Positions 1 through 7,071 of a DNA stretch of 10,193 nucleotides are shown here, piece by piece; position 1 is the stretch's first letter; every line of letters begins with the position of its first letter. The translations under genes were made by a program, and so were the position numbers. This stretch comes from an uncultured Muribaculaceae bacterium (GTDB taxonomy: Bacteria; Bacteroidota; Bacteroidia; Bacteroidales; Muribaculaceae): contig CAJTMY010000057.1 in the NCBI GenBank assembly GCA_910577355.1, positions 1 to 10,193 of the forward strand, read 5' to 3'. The notes beneath the pieces were generated by a model. It ran no database searches, was not told the DNA's origin, and worked only from the letters and a program-made list of their open reading frames with translations.

Positions 1-170
1 GAACCGAATTTATTTAATTTTTAACCTCGTCCATTTTTTAGTGGACAGTAGTGTCTTTTCATAATAAATCGAGTTAGAGAGAGTCCGATGCTCTCGTAAT
101 ACATATATAATATATGACGCACCGAGACGCGAAACGTGACAATGCGGCTGTGATTATCCGATCCTATCAA

Positions 171-1985
171 TCACGCGCGGCGGCGGAAATGCTCCTTGAG
201 AGTATCAACAACATTGATGATATAGTCGCCGGTGCGTTCCAGGTCGCTGATGATATCCATGTAGTAGATGCCGGCCTGATACTGGTACTTGCCGTTGTTG
301 ATATTCTCGATATTCTGCGAGCGCAACGAGTTGCGCATGTTGTTGATCTCGCGCTCCTTGTTGTACGACGCGATGAGCGGGCGCTCGGCCACGTTCTCCG
401 GATCTCTGAGTTCCTCGATCATCATATCCATGGCGTCGCGCACATAGGTATACATGGTGTCTATGTTGTGGTACACCTCGTCGGTAAACTGCGCGTTGCT
501 CTCTATCTTGCGGCTCAGTATCTTGCCTATGCCCATGCAGCAGTCGGCTATCGACTCTATCTCGGATATTATGCCGAGCATCGCCGCTATGCGCACCTTG
601 CCCTCGTTCGAAAGACGACCCTCGGCGCATCGGTTGAGGTATCGGGCTATCTCGAGCTCCATGCGGTCGCTTATGTCCTCATACTTCTCGAGACGCGAGT
701 ACAGCTTGTTGAATTCCTCGCTCTTCTCCTTGGTATGGATAAGCTGCTGGGCCATGTCTATCATGCGGTTGACACGCTCGGCATACACGCTCATCTCCTT
801 CTCGGCCTGGGCTATATTGAGTTCGGATGCGTTGAGCAGGCCGCGCGAGATGAACTTCAGCGAGAACTCGTCGTCGGTCTTGCGCTGCGGCACAAGCCAT
901 TCCACAAGTTTCACATATACATTTGTGAGCCAAATCATGATGCACACGTTCACGATATTGAATGTGGTGTGGAATATCGACAGGCCGAACGACACGCTCA
1001 TCTGCATCGCGCCAATCTGCTTTATTACATCATGGCCAGCAGGCAACGAGTTGTCGAACAGATGGTTGTATATATCTGGCTGAGTTTGTTCGATGTTTGT
1101 CACGAATCCATAGAGCGCCTCGGGATTGCCCTGCCCTATAAGCTCGGTGAGCCACGAGTTGAACTGCGCGAAGGGCACGAAGATACACAGGCACCACAGC
1201 GTGCCCAGAAAGTTGAACAGCAGGTGTCCCATCGCGGTGCGCTTCGCGGCCACATTACCGCTCATCGACGCCAGCAGCGGAGTGACGGTAGTACCGATAT
1301 TCGATCCCAGCACCACGGCGCAGGCAAGGTCGAATGTTATCCAACCCTTTGTGCACATTATAAGCACTATGGCAAATGTGGCCGCCGAACTCTGGATGAT
1401 GGCCGTCACCACCAGGCCTACAAGCACAAACAGCAGTATCGACCCGATGCCCATTGATGCATAGTCGCGCAGTGCGGCAAACATCTCCGGATTCGACTGC
1501 AGGTCGGGCACATAGTCGCTGATCATGTTCAGACCCATGAACAGGAACGCGAAACCTATAAGGAACTCGCCGATGCTCTTGCTCTTGCTCTTGTTGGTGA
1601 ACAGCAGCACCACCGCCACCGCTATCAGCGGCAGTACAGCCACAGACACATCCACCTTGAATCCGAAAAGGGCTATGATCCATGCCGTGAACGTGGTGCC
1701 GACATTGGCGCCGAATATCACGGCCATCGACTGTGCGAGTGTCATCAGGCCGGCGTTCACGAAGCTCACCACCATCACCGTCGATGCCGACGAGCTCTGT
1801 ATCAGTGCCGTTATGGCGCATCCTGTAAGAAGACCGGTAAACCGGTTGCGGGTCATTGCCGAGAGGATGTTGCGCAGGCGGTCGCCGGCGGCTTTCTGGA
1901 GGCCTTCGCTCATCACCTTCATGCCGTATAGGAAAAGCCCCACGGCGCCGAGCAAGCCTAAGAAGTCGAGAATCGAATAATTCAT
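171..1985 (-). CDS. Na+/phosphate cotransporter family protein with C-terminal PhoU-like domain
   Basis: The 604-aa product is an inner-membrane protein predicted to import phosphate with sodium. Two inverted-topology repeats carry the Na/Pi (NptA/PF02690) signatures: QSSSAST at residues 63-69 followed by GANVGTT at 92-98, then QSSAAT at 198-203 followed by GSNIGTT at 227-233. Hydrophobic helices fill roughly residues 5-380. From about residue 400 to the end the protein is charged and helical, like a PhoU domain, which in this family is cytoplasmic and thought to regulate transport. The length is normal for bacterial NptA-PhoU fusions, so the gene looks intact. The ATG at 1985 lies about 38 nt downstream of the expected transcript start of a Bacteroidetes-type promoter and gives a proper first membrane helix. 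It is transcribed alone, divergently from the kinase-AAA+ operon. The transported ion is inferred from the family; some members act mainly in phosphate homeostasis or export. Confidence 0.93.
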   Translation of the reverse strand: MNYSILDFLGLLGAVGLFLYGMKVMSEGLQKAAGDRLRNILSAMTRNRFTGLLTGCAITALIQSSSASTVMVVSFVNAGLMTLAQSMAVIFGANVGTTFTAWIIALFGFKVDVSVAVLPLIAVAVVLLFTNKSKSKSIGEFLIGFAFLFMGLNMISDYVPDLQSNPEMFAALRDYASMGIGSILLFVLVGLVVTAIIQSSAATFAIVLIMCTKGWITFDLACAVVLGSNIGTTVTPLLASMSGNVAAKRTAMGHLLFNFLGTLWCLCIFVPFAQFNSWLTELIGQGNPEALYGFVTNIEQTQPDIYNHLFDNSLPAGHDVIKQIGAMQMSVSFGLSIFHTTFNIVNVCIMIWLTNVYVKLVEWLVPQRKTDDEFSLKFISRGLLNASELNIAQAEKEMSVYAERVNRMIDMAQQLIHTKEKSEEFNKLYSRLEKYEDISDRMELEIARYLNRCAEGRLSNEGKVRIAAMLGIISEIESIADCCMGIGKILSRKIESNAQFTDEVYHNIDTMYTYVRDAMDMMIEELRDPENVAERPLIASYNKEREINNMRNSLRSQNIENINNGKYQYQAGIYYMDIISDLERTGDYIINVVDTLKEHFRRRA

Positions 1986-2028
1986 CTTTGGTTGAAATTC
2001 GGTGGCTTTACATTTGAAAAGTCGTCCG

Positions 2029-2061
2029 CAAAGTTACATAGTTTTTTACAATTTTTTGCAA
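2029..2061 (-). promoter_or_regulatory. Bacteroidetes-type promoter for the Na/Pi cotransporter
   Basis: On the minus strand the -7 element reads TAACTTTG (2036 down to 2029), a full match to TAnnTTTG. A TTGC at 2061-2058 lies 21 nt upstream and can serve as the -33 element. The start codon is 44 nt beyond the box. The -7 match is strong and the -33 match is partial. Confidence 0.6.
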
Positions 2062-2097
2062 TGCCACACCGCAAATTTCATAATTGGACACAAAAAA

Positions 2098-2129
2098 TTT
2101 GCAAGATGATTCTTTATTCATTAACTTTG
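2098..2129 (+). promoter_or_regulatory. Bacteroidetes-type promoter for the kinase-AAA+ operon
   Basis: TTTG at 2098-2101, a 20-nt spacer, then TAACTTTG at 2122-2129 match both elements of the Bacteroidetes sigma-ABfr consensus. The first ATG (2150) is 20 nt past the box, giving a short leader of about 15 nt. No other promoter of this quality is seen before the kinase-AAA+ gene, so the 57-aa gene is probably the first gene of the transcript. Confidence 0.7.
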
Positions 2130-2149
2130 CGATATAAACGTACTATATT

Positions 2150-2323
2150 ATGATCTCAGCAATTATTATTATACTTGTAGGACTGGTCGTATGGCAGCTG
2201 CTGCCCGGCTGGATAAAGCCGTCGGCCTCGTCGCGCCGTTTCGTCACCCTCGCATGCACCATCATCGGCCTTCTGCTCATCATAGGCGGTGCCATCGACC
2301 TCGTACGGGCCATCATATCCTGA
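2150..2323 (+). CDS. Small two-helix membrane protein, unknown function
   Basis: The ATG at 2150 opens a 57-codon frame. The peptide starts with a hydrophobic helix (residues 2-18), has a short polar loop around residues 21-31 containing two arginines and three serines, and continues with a second helix (about 32-54). The expected topology is a hairpin with both ends on the same side of the inner membrane. It lies just behind a consensus promoter and 52 bp before the kinase-AAA+ start, so it probably leads that operon. I recognise no family. The promoter, clean start and two well-formed helices argue for a real gene, although it is short. A role as membrane anchor or partner of the downstream kinase-ATPase is inference from position only. 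Confidence 0.6.
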   Translation: MISAIIIILVGLVVWQLLPGWIKPSASSRRFVTLACTIIGLLLIIGGAIDLVRAIIS

Positions 2324-2375
2324 TATTCCATCATCTATAGTCCCTCAACCCTCATCCCTTATCTTTCCAAACAAG

Positions 2376-4223
2376 ATGCCACTCTTAGCACCGCACTCAC
2401 GTATAGCCAATTACGAAATCGACGCCTTTGTCAAGGACGGCGAAGTCAACGAGACCTACCGTGTGACCTGCAACGGTGACTCGCGCGGCTCGATGTTCAT
2501 GAAGCTATATCTTCCCGAGCGCTTCACAGCCGATATGAAGACGCCCGACGGACTTGTCGACGAGATAGAGCTGCTGCGCGGGTTCGCCCATCAGTACGTT
2601 GTATCTTATATCGACGACGGCATATACGAGGCTCCCGACGGAAAGCGATATCCATACCTTGTCACCAACTACTTCAACGGGCGCCTCCTCGCCGAGATGC
2701 TACGCTACGACAGCACACCTTTCACTGTCAAAGACATCATCGACATCTATATAAAGATGTTTGCGGGGCTCGGACACCTCCATTCGCTCGGACTCGTGCA
2801 CAACGACATCACTCCGCGCAACGTGATGTACGACCCCGACAGCCGCTCGATACAGATAATCGACATGGGGCATATAGCCCGAGCCCGCAGCCTCGGCCAC
2901 AGATATCCCACCGCCGATCTCGAGCCCCTGTACCGCTCGCCCGAGGGATACCGCAATGCAAACGACCCGGCCGGCGACTACTACTCGGCAGCCGCAGTCA
3001 TCTACGCCCTCCTCACCGGGCACGCTCCATGGTACAGCGAACAGCTCGCCGCCGAGAAAGACGAGGCCAAGCAGAAGACGGCCGTGCATCTGGCACGCAA
3101 GAAGCCACTCGCATTCGACGGAGCGCCCGCCGATACCCCGGCATGGCTCATCGACGTGCTCCGCGCGTCTCTCGCGCCCAAGCCCGCCGACCGTGTGCCG
3201 TCATATAAGATCTGTGAATGCCTCTTCGAGTGCAAATCACCGTTCGACGCACCCGCATCTTCCGCACCCGAAGCCGACGACGCCGAAGGCGCCAAACTCG
3301 GCAAAGCCGCCGCCGACAGCGAGCCCGTGCGCCAGAAAAGCGCCGAGGCCGAGCAGAAAATCCCCGGCGACGACACAAAGGTGCGCAAAGGCAACGGATT
3401 TGCCGACGTGGCAGGCATGGACGAGCTCAAAGACATGCTGCAGCGCAAAGTGCTCTTCATACTCAAAAACCGCGAGAAAGCCGAGCGCTACCGCCTCACA
3501 CCGCCCAACGGCATGCTCCTCTACGGCCCGCCCGGATGCGGCAAGACATATTTCGCCGAGAAATTCGCCGAGGAATCCGGATTCAACTACAAGTTCATCA
3601 AGGCATCCGACCTCGGCAGCATATACGTCCACGGCGGTCAGGGCAAGATAGCCGAGTTATTCGACAAAGCCCGTCAGCAGGCCCCCGTCATAATCTGCTT
3701 CGACGAGTTCGACGCCATGGTGCCCGACCGCTCAAGCCGCGGAGCCGAGCACATCGCCGGCGAAGTCAACGAATTCCTCTCGCAGCTCAACAACTGCTCA
3801 AAAGACGGCATATTCGTCATCGGCACCACCAACCAGCCCGAGATGATCGACCGCGCCATCCTGCGCAAAGGCCGCCTCGACATATCCGTATACATCCCCG
3901 AGCCCGACGAGCAGACGCGCCGACTCATGTTCGACCTCTACCTCAAAGACCGGCCCTGCGACAACATCGACACCGCGCGCCTCGCCTCGCTCACCGAAAA
4001 ATACGTCGCTTCCGACATCGCGTTCATCGTCAACGACGCCGCAATGTTCGCCGCCTTCCGCGACGAGCCAATCACGCAGACCGGCCTTGAGGACTCCATA
4101 AAGTCGACACGCCCCTCACTCACCGACAAGATGCTGCGCGACTACGCCGCATCGCGGCAGAAACTCGAGAACCGCAGCGACACCGACGCCCGTCCACGCG
4201 TGGGATTCATGCAATACTCCTGA
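2376..4223 (+). CDS. Protein kinase-AAA+ ATPase fusion protein
   Basis: This 615-aa soluble protein joins two enzymes. Residues about 12-285 are a Hanks-type Ser/Thr kinase: K43 is the likely ATP lysine, E63 or E65 may be the helix-C glutamate, the catalytic loop is HNDITPRN (142-149, D144 and N149), the metal site is DMG (163-165), SPE (188-190) replaces APE, D201 sits in helix F and R273 is the late conserved arginine. An Ala/Glu/Lys-rich linker follows (about 291-339). Residues 341-580 form a Cdc48/FtsH-like AAA+ domain with FADVAGMDELK, Walker A GPPGCGKT (384-391), Walker B ICFDEFD (440-446), sensor-1 TTNQ (484-487) and R500 as arginine finger. No protease domain or membrane helix is present. 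Start 2376 was chosen because codons upstream in frame are low-complexity and precede the kinase fold. It is flanked by a small membrane protein and a YbjN-like protein. Substrates are unknown. Confidence 0.88.
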   Translation: MPLLAPHSRIANYEIDAFVKDGEVNETYRVTCNGDSRGSMFMKLYLPERFTADMKTPDGLVDEIELLRGFAHQYVVSYIDDGIYEAPDGKRYPYLVTNYFNGRLLAEMLRYDSTPFTVKDIIDIYIKMFAGLGHLHSLGLVHNDITPRNVMYDPDSRSIQIIDMGHIARARSLGHRYPTADLEPLYRSPEGYRNANDPAGDYYSAAAVIYALLTGHAPWYSEQLAAEKDEAKQKTAVHLARKKPLAFDGAPADTPAWLIDVLRASLAPKPADRVPSYKICECLFECKSPFDAPASSAPEADDAEGAKLGKAAADSEPVRQKSAEAEQKIPGDDTKVRKGNGFADVAGMDELKDMLQRKVLFILKNREKAERYRLTPPNGMLLYGPPGCGKTYFAEKFAEESGFNYKFIKASDLGSIYVHGGQGKIAELFDKARQQAPVIICFDEFDAMVPDRSSRGAEHIAGEVNEFLSQLNNCSKDGIFVIGTTNQPEMIDRAILRKGRLDISVYIPEPDEQTRRLMFDLYLKDRPCDNIDTARLASLTEKYVASDIAFIVNDAAMFAAFRDEPITQTGLEDSIKSTRPSLTDKMLRDYAASRQKLENRSDTDARPRVGFMQYS

Positions 4224-4250
4224 CAATTCACCTTCTAAAATACAACAACC

Positions 4251-4631
4251 ATGGACATTTACAAGAACTGGCTCTCCGAGAACGGCGTAAAGTACGAGGA
4301 GAAAGACTACGGCCTCACCTTCAAATATCAGGGCGGCTACTTCATCATCGGCAACAACTCCAAGGACTCTCAGTACTTCAACATCGTGATGCCCGGCATA
4401 TTCGACTTCGGCGACAACCCCGACGTGCCCCGCATCAAAGTACTCGAAGCCCTCAACAAGATAAACGCCGACTACAAAGTGGTAAAAGCCGTATGCGACC
4501 AGGAAGACTGCTGGCTCACCACCGAGATATTCATCGACTCCACCCCCGACGTCGAGGACTACTTCGAGCGCCTGCTCAACATACTCCACCAGAGCCGCAT
4601 GGAATTCTTCCAGATCCTCCGCAACTCATAA
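4251..4631 (+). CDS. YbjN/CesT-like small protein
   Basis: This 126-aa acidic soluble protein begins 27 bp after the kinase-AAA+ stop and ends just before a strong terminator, so it is the last gene of that operon. The order is a short helix (MDIYKNWLSENG), an antiparallel sheet segment (about residues 15-50), a central helix (KVLEALNKINADY, 63-75), two more strands (77-97) and a C-terminal helix (about 100-125). This pattern, including the 'ALNKIN' segment after the sheet, resembles YbjN domains, which share the fold of type III secretion chaperones (CesT). The assignment is by pattern only. No signal peptide or membrane segment is present. Proteins with this fold usually bind other proteins, so a role as adaptor or substrate of the neighbouring kinase-ATPase is plausible but inferred. 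Confidence 0.7.
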   Translation: MDIYKNWLSENGVKYEEKDYGLTFKYQGGYFIIGNNSKDSQYFNIVMPGIFDFGDNPDVPRIKVLEALNKINADYKVVKAVCDQEDCWLTTEIFIDSTPDVEDYFERLLNILHQSRMEFFQILRNS

Positions 4632-4652
4632 GCAATATACGATACGACCTTC

Positions 4653-4686
4653 AGGCCGGGTATGGCAATCTCGCCATACCCGGCCT
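4653..4686 (+). terminator. Strong hairpin terminator of the kinase-AAA+ operon
   Basis: A perfect 14-bp stem (AGGCCGGGTATGGC paired with its complement) closes a 6-nt loop 21 nt after the YbjN-like stop codon. The downstream tract is T/A-rich (cacattatatatcata) but not a pure T run, so termination may be less sharp than at a classical intrinsic terminator. Confidence 0.75.
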
Positions 4687-4938
4687 CACATTATATATCA
4701 TATATCCGCAAGCCGAATAAACATGAAGCGCAGACAGCCACAGGAACAGACAAGCCACAGGCAGAAACTCCCGTCTGCCAATGATGCCCCGTCCGCCTTT
4801 GACTGATATAGTATTTGTCTTTTTTGCGAAAACATCATACAGATTTGCTTTTTACGGCAATATTTGCTAACTTCGCCGATGTAAGGCGCTGATGCGCCGC
4901 CCTTGAATCAATATCACACATCTTTAAAACACTATCTT
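4687..4938. other. Intergenic region before the ROK operon
   Basis: With the preceding terminator, this makes a 307-bp gap between genes. I see no credible coding sequence: a 27-codon ATG frame at 4723-4806 has no promoter, family features or A-rich leader. The right half is AT-rich and holds the ROK promoter and a leader hairpin, listed separately. Confidence 0.6.
4844..4875 (+). promoter_or_regulatory. Bacteroidetes-type promoter for the ROK-MFS-ComF operon
   Basis: TTTG at 4844-4847, a 20-nt spacer and TAACTTCG at 4868-4875 fit the consensus except for one base of the -7 element (C for T). The predicted start near 4881 gives a leader of about 58 nt. A small GC-rich hairpin, GGCGC-TGAT-GCGCC (4885-4898), sits almost at the predicted 5' end of the RNA. 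Confidence 0.6.
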
Positions 4939-5895
4939 ATGGCTGTTATAGCCCTTGACATCGGTGGAACCAAAGTAGAAGGTGCTGTTGTGGCACCCGA
5001 CGGCTCCATCATGGTTAGTCTCCGCACTCTCCACGGCGACCGCGTAGGCCTCGCCGTGGGCGAGGAAGCCGCCGAAATGGCCGGCAGCCTGCTCCTGCAG
5101 GCCAAAGCACTCGATGTAGAAATCACAGCAGTGGGCGTATGCGTGCCCGGAATCGTAAACCGCGATGCCGGCTCGGTATGGGCTCCGAATATACCCGGAT
5201 GGGAATGCTTTCCGCTGCGCGACGTCCTCACGCGCGTATTGCCGCAGCAAGTGCCGGTATTCATCGACAGCGACCGCAGCTGCTGCATCTATGGCGAGAC
5301 ATGGCTCGGTGCCGCGGCAGGTGTGCGCAACGCCGTTTTCGTGGCCGTAGGAACAGGCATAGGCCTCGGCATCAAGATCGACGGCCGCGTGCTCCACGGA
5401 TTCGGCGACATAGTAGGCGCCGGCGGATGGCTCGCACTGCGCCCGCCCTATCACCACAAGTACGACGCATGCGGATGCCTCGAATACTACGCCTCCGGCA
5501 ACGGCATAGGCGCCCGCGCCCGCGACCTCCTCGCCCAAGGCCAGACAGGCTGCATGCTCCCCGGCCTCAAGAATATAGACGACATCACATCGCACGACGT
5601 ATTCGCCGCATACGACGCCGACGACGACGTGGCACGCGCCGTGCTCCACCGCGCCGTAGAGCTGTGGGGCATGCTCGCCGCCAACCTCGTGAGCCTCCTC
5701 AACCCCGAGGTCATCGTATGGGGCGGTGGTGTGTTCGGCCCCGCAGCCCGATTTATCGACGATATCCGCACCGAAGCCGCCAAGTGGGCACAGCCCGTGG
5801 CCATGGAGCAGGTGCGCCTCCTGCCCTCGCGCACCACACACAACGCCATACTTTCCGGAGCAGCATACATCGCACTCAACCACAACTCGCTATGA
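4939..5895 (+). CDS. ROK-family sugar kinase homologue with atypical sugar/zinc site
   Basis: This 318-aa cytoplasmic protein belongs to the ROK family (glucokinases, fructokinases, N-acetylmannosamine kinases and some regulators). The N-terminal phosphate loop is DIGGTKVEG (residues 7-15), APNIPGW (82-88) matches the usual sugar-side loop, and D112 in 'FIDSDRS' is the likely catalytic aspartate. VGTGIGLG (137-144) is the second phosphate motif. There is no N-terminal DNA-binding domain, so it is an enzyme rather than an NagC-type repressor. Two family hallmarks are altered: the usual GEIGH, whose Glu and His contact the sugar, reads GAGGW (A161, W164), and the CxCGxxGC zinc cluster is reduced to C178-G-C180 after a His pair (172-173). 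A non-glucose substrate is therefore likely. The ATG at 4939 places the phosphate loop at the normal distance; the upstream in-frame TTG at 4903 is less likely. It overlaps the permease gene by 4 bp. Confidence 0.9.
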   Translation: MAVIALDIGGTKVEGAVVAPDGSIMVSLRTLHGDRVGLAVGEEAAEMAGSLLLQAKALDVEITAVGVCVPGIVNRDAGSVWAPNIPGWECFPLRDVLTRVLPQQVPVFIDSDRSCCIYGETWLGAAAGVRNAVFVAVGTGIGLGIKIDGRVLHGFGDIVGAGGWLALRPPYHHKYDACGCLEYYASGNGIGARARDLLAQGQTGCMLPGLKNIDDITSHDVFAAYDADDDVARAVLHRAVELWGMLAANLVSLLNPEVIVWGGGVFGPAARFIDDIRTEAAKWAQPVAMEQVRLLPSRTTHNAILSGAAYIALNHNSL

Positions 5896-7058
5896 CAACA
5901 CCCCGCCCATTCAACACCACCGCCGTATTCATAGCCGCATGCATAGGCATGTGCTTCTTCGGCATATCCATGATCACCCTCGGCTCCGTGCTTCCATGGC
6001 TTAGCGGCCGCTTCGAGCTAAGCTCAGGCGAGACAACAGGTCTCGTCACATCTCTGCCCGTGGGCATAATGGCCGGCTCTCTGATCTTCGGCCCGATAGT
6101 CGACCGTTTCGGTCACAAGATCCTCCTTGTCATCAGCTGCCTGCTCGTGCTCCTCGGCGTGCTAGGCGTGGCCTATGCCGACACTATCACCGTCCTCGGA
6201 CCGGCGGTATTCGCCATCGGCCTCGGCGGAGGCGTGCTCAACGGCGAGACCAACGCACTCGTCACCGAGATATACGACGGCAACCGCCGCAACTCCCGCC
6301 TCAGCCTCCTCGGCGTGTTCTACGGCCTCGGTGCCCTCACCATCCCCGTTATGCTCCGCCGCCTCGAGCAGTCGTTCAGTGTCGAGGCTATCCTCGGAGG
6401 CATCAGCGCCGCGATGGCCGCAGGCATCATCTACTGCGTGGCCGTGCGCTTCCCCGCCCCCAAGCAGCCCCAGGGATTCCCCCTCCGCGAGGTGGGACGC
6501 ATCATCACCAGCCCACTGCTGCTTATCCTCAGCGCCGTCCTCTTCTTCCAGAGCGGCGTAGAGAGCGTCACAAACAACTGGACGACATCCTTCCTCGGCG
6601 CCGGGGGCCTGTCGGAAGCCACCGCCCTGCAGGCCCTCACATGGATGCTCATCGGCCTCACCGCAGCACGCCTCGTACAGACATGGCTCTTCAGCCGCGT
6701 AAGCCCCATGTCGGTGCTCATCGCAAGCCTCGTGGCCACCGCCGGCGGATTCTGCCTGCTGGCCTTGACATCCGCCCCCGCTATCGTCTACACAGCCATG
6801 ACAGTCATCGGCGCAGGCCTCGCCTCCACCTTCCCCGTCATATTCGGCATCCTCGGCAGCCGATTCGCAGCCCTTTCGGGCACAGCGTTCAGCATAGCCC
6901 TCGTTATAGCCCTGTGCGGACAGACCGCCCTCAACTACACCACCGGCCTCCTCTCCGGAGCCGGCGCCATCAGCACCTTTCCATGGCTCATGGTAGCGTC
7001 CATTGCAGCCATGCTGCTCCTCTTCGGTCTGTATTACAGCCGGTTCAAGAACAGGTAG
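5892..7058 (+). CDS. MFS transporter, probable sugar permease
   Basis: This 388-aa protein is a major facilitator superfamily permease with about twelve hydrophobic segments. The loop between helices 2 and 3 carries the MFS motif GPIVDRFGHK (residues 67-76). GLGGGVLNGETNALV (110-124) in the fourth-helix region resembles the FucP/GlcP glucose-fucose-galactose branch common in Bacteroidetes. The length is usual for the superfamily and the frame is intact. The ATG overlaps the TGA of the ROK gene (ATGA), a sign of translational coupling, and no promoter is seen inside the upstream gene. The pairing suggests that the permease imports the substrate the ROK protein phosphorylates. The sugar cannot be read from sequence; the atypical ROK pocket argues against assuming glucose. 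Confidence 0.9.
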   Translation: MTTPRPFNTTAVFIAACIGMCFFGISMITLGSVLPWLSGRFELSSGETTGLVTSLPVGIMAGSLIFGPIVDRFGHKILLVISCLLVLLGVLGVAYADTITVLGPAVFAIGLGGGVLNGETNALVTEIYDGNRRNSRLSLLGVFYGLGALTIPVMLRRLEQSFSVEAILGGISAAMAAGIIYCVAVRFPAPKQPQGFPLREVGRIITSPLLLILSAVLFFQSGVESVTNNWTTSFLGAGGLSEATALQALTWMLIGLTAARLVQTWLFSRVSPMSVLIASLVATAGGFCLLALTSAPAIVYTAMTVIGAGLASTFPVIFGILGSRFAALSGTAFSIALVIALCGQTALNYTTGLLSGAGAISTFPWLMVASIAAMLLLFGLYYSRFKNR

Positions 7059-7071
7059 TCCGCCCGACCCC

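Noticed and set aside
1..170. Short hairpins (29-46 and about 78-95) and a 13-codon minus-strand frame (21-62)
   Set aside because: Stems are only 5 bp without T tracts and the peptide has no supporting signal. The sequence is too close to the edge to judge whether it is a leader or terminator of a gene to the left.
114..1457. Long 447-codon open frame on the plus strand
   Set aside because: It lies fully antisense to the Na/Pi cotransporter, whose motifs and membrane helices are clear. The product is His/Ala/Leu-rich with no recognisable domain; the open frame comes from codon bias of the real gene.
4653..4686. Riboswitch or attenuator reading of the 14-bp hairpin
   Set aside because: It follows the last stop codon of an operon and precedes an independent promoter by about 160 bp; a single perfect stem without conserved loops fits a terminator better.
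4723..4806. 27-codon frame after the kinase-AAA+ operon terminator
   Set aside because: There is no promoter, no hydrophobic or domain pattern, and it sits between a terminator and the ROK promoter.
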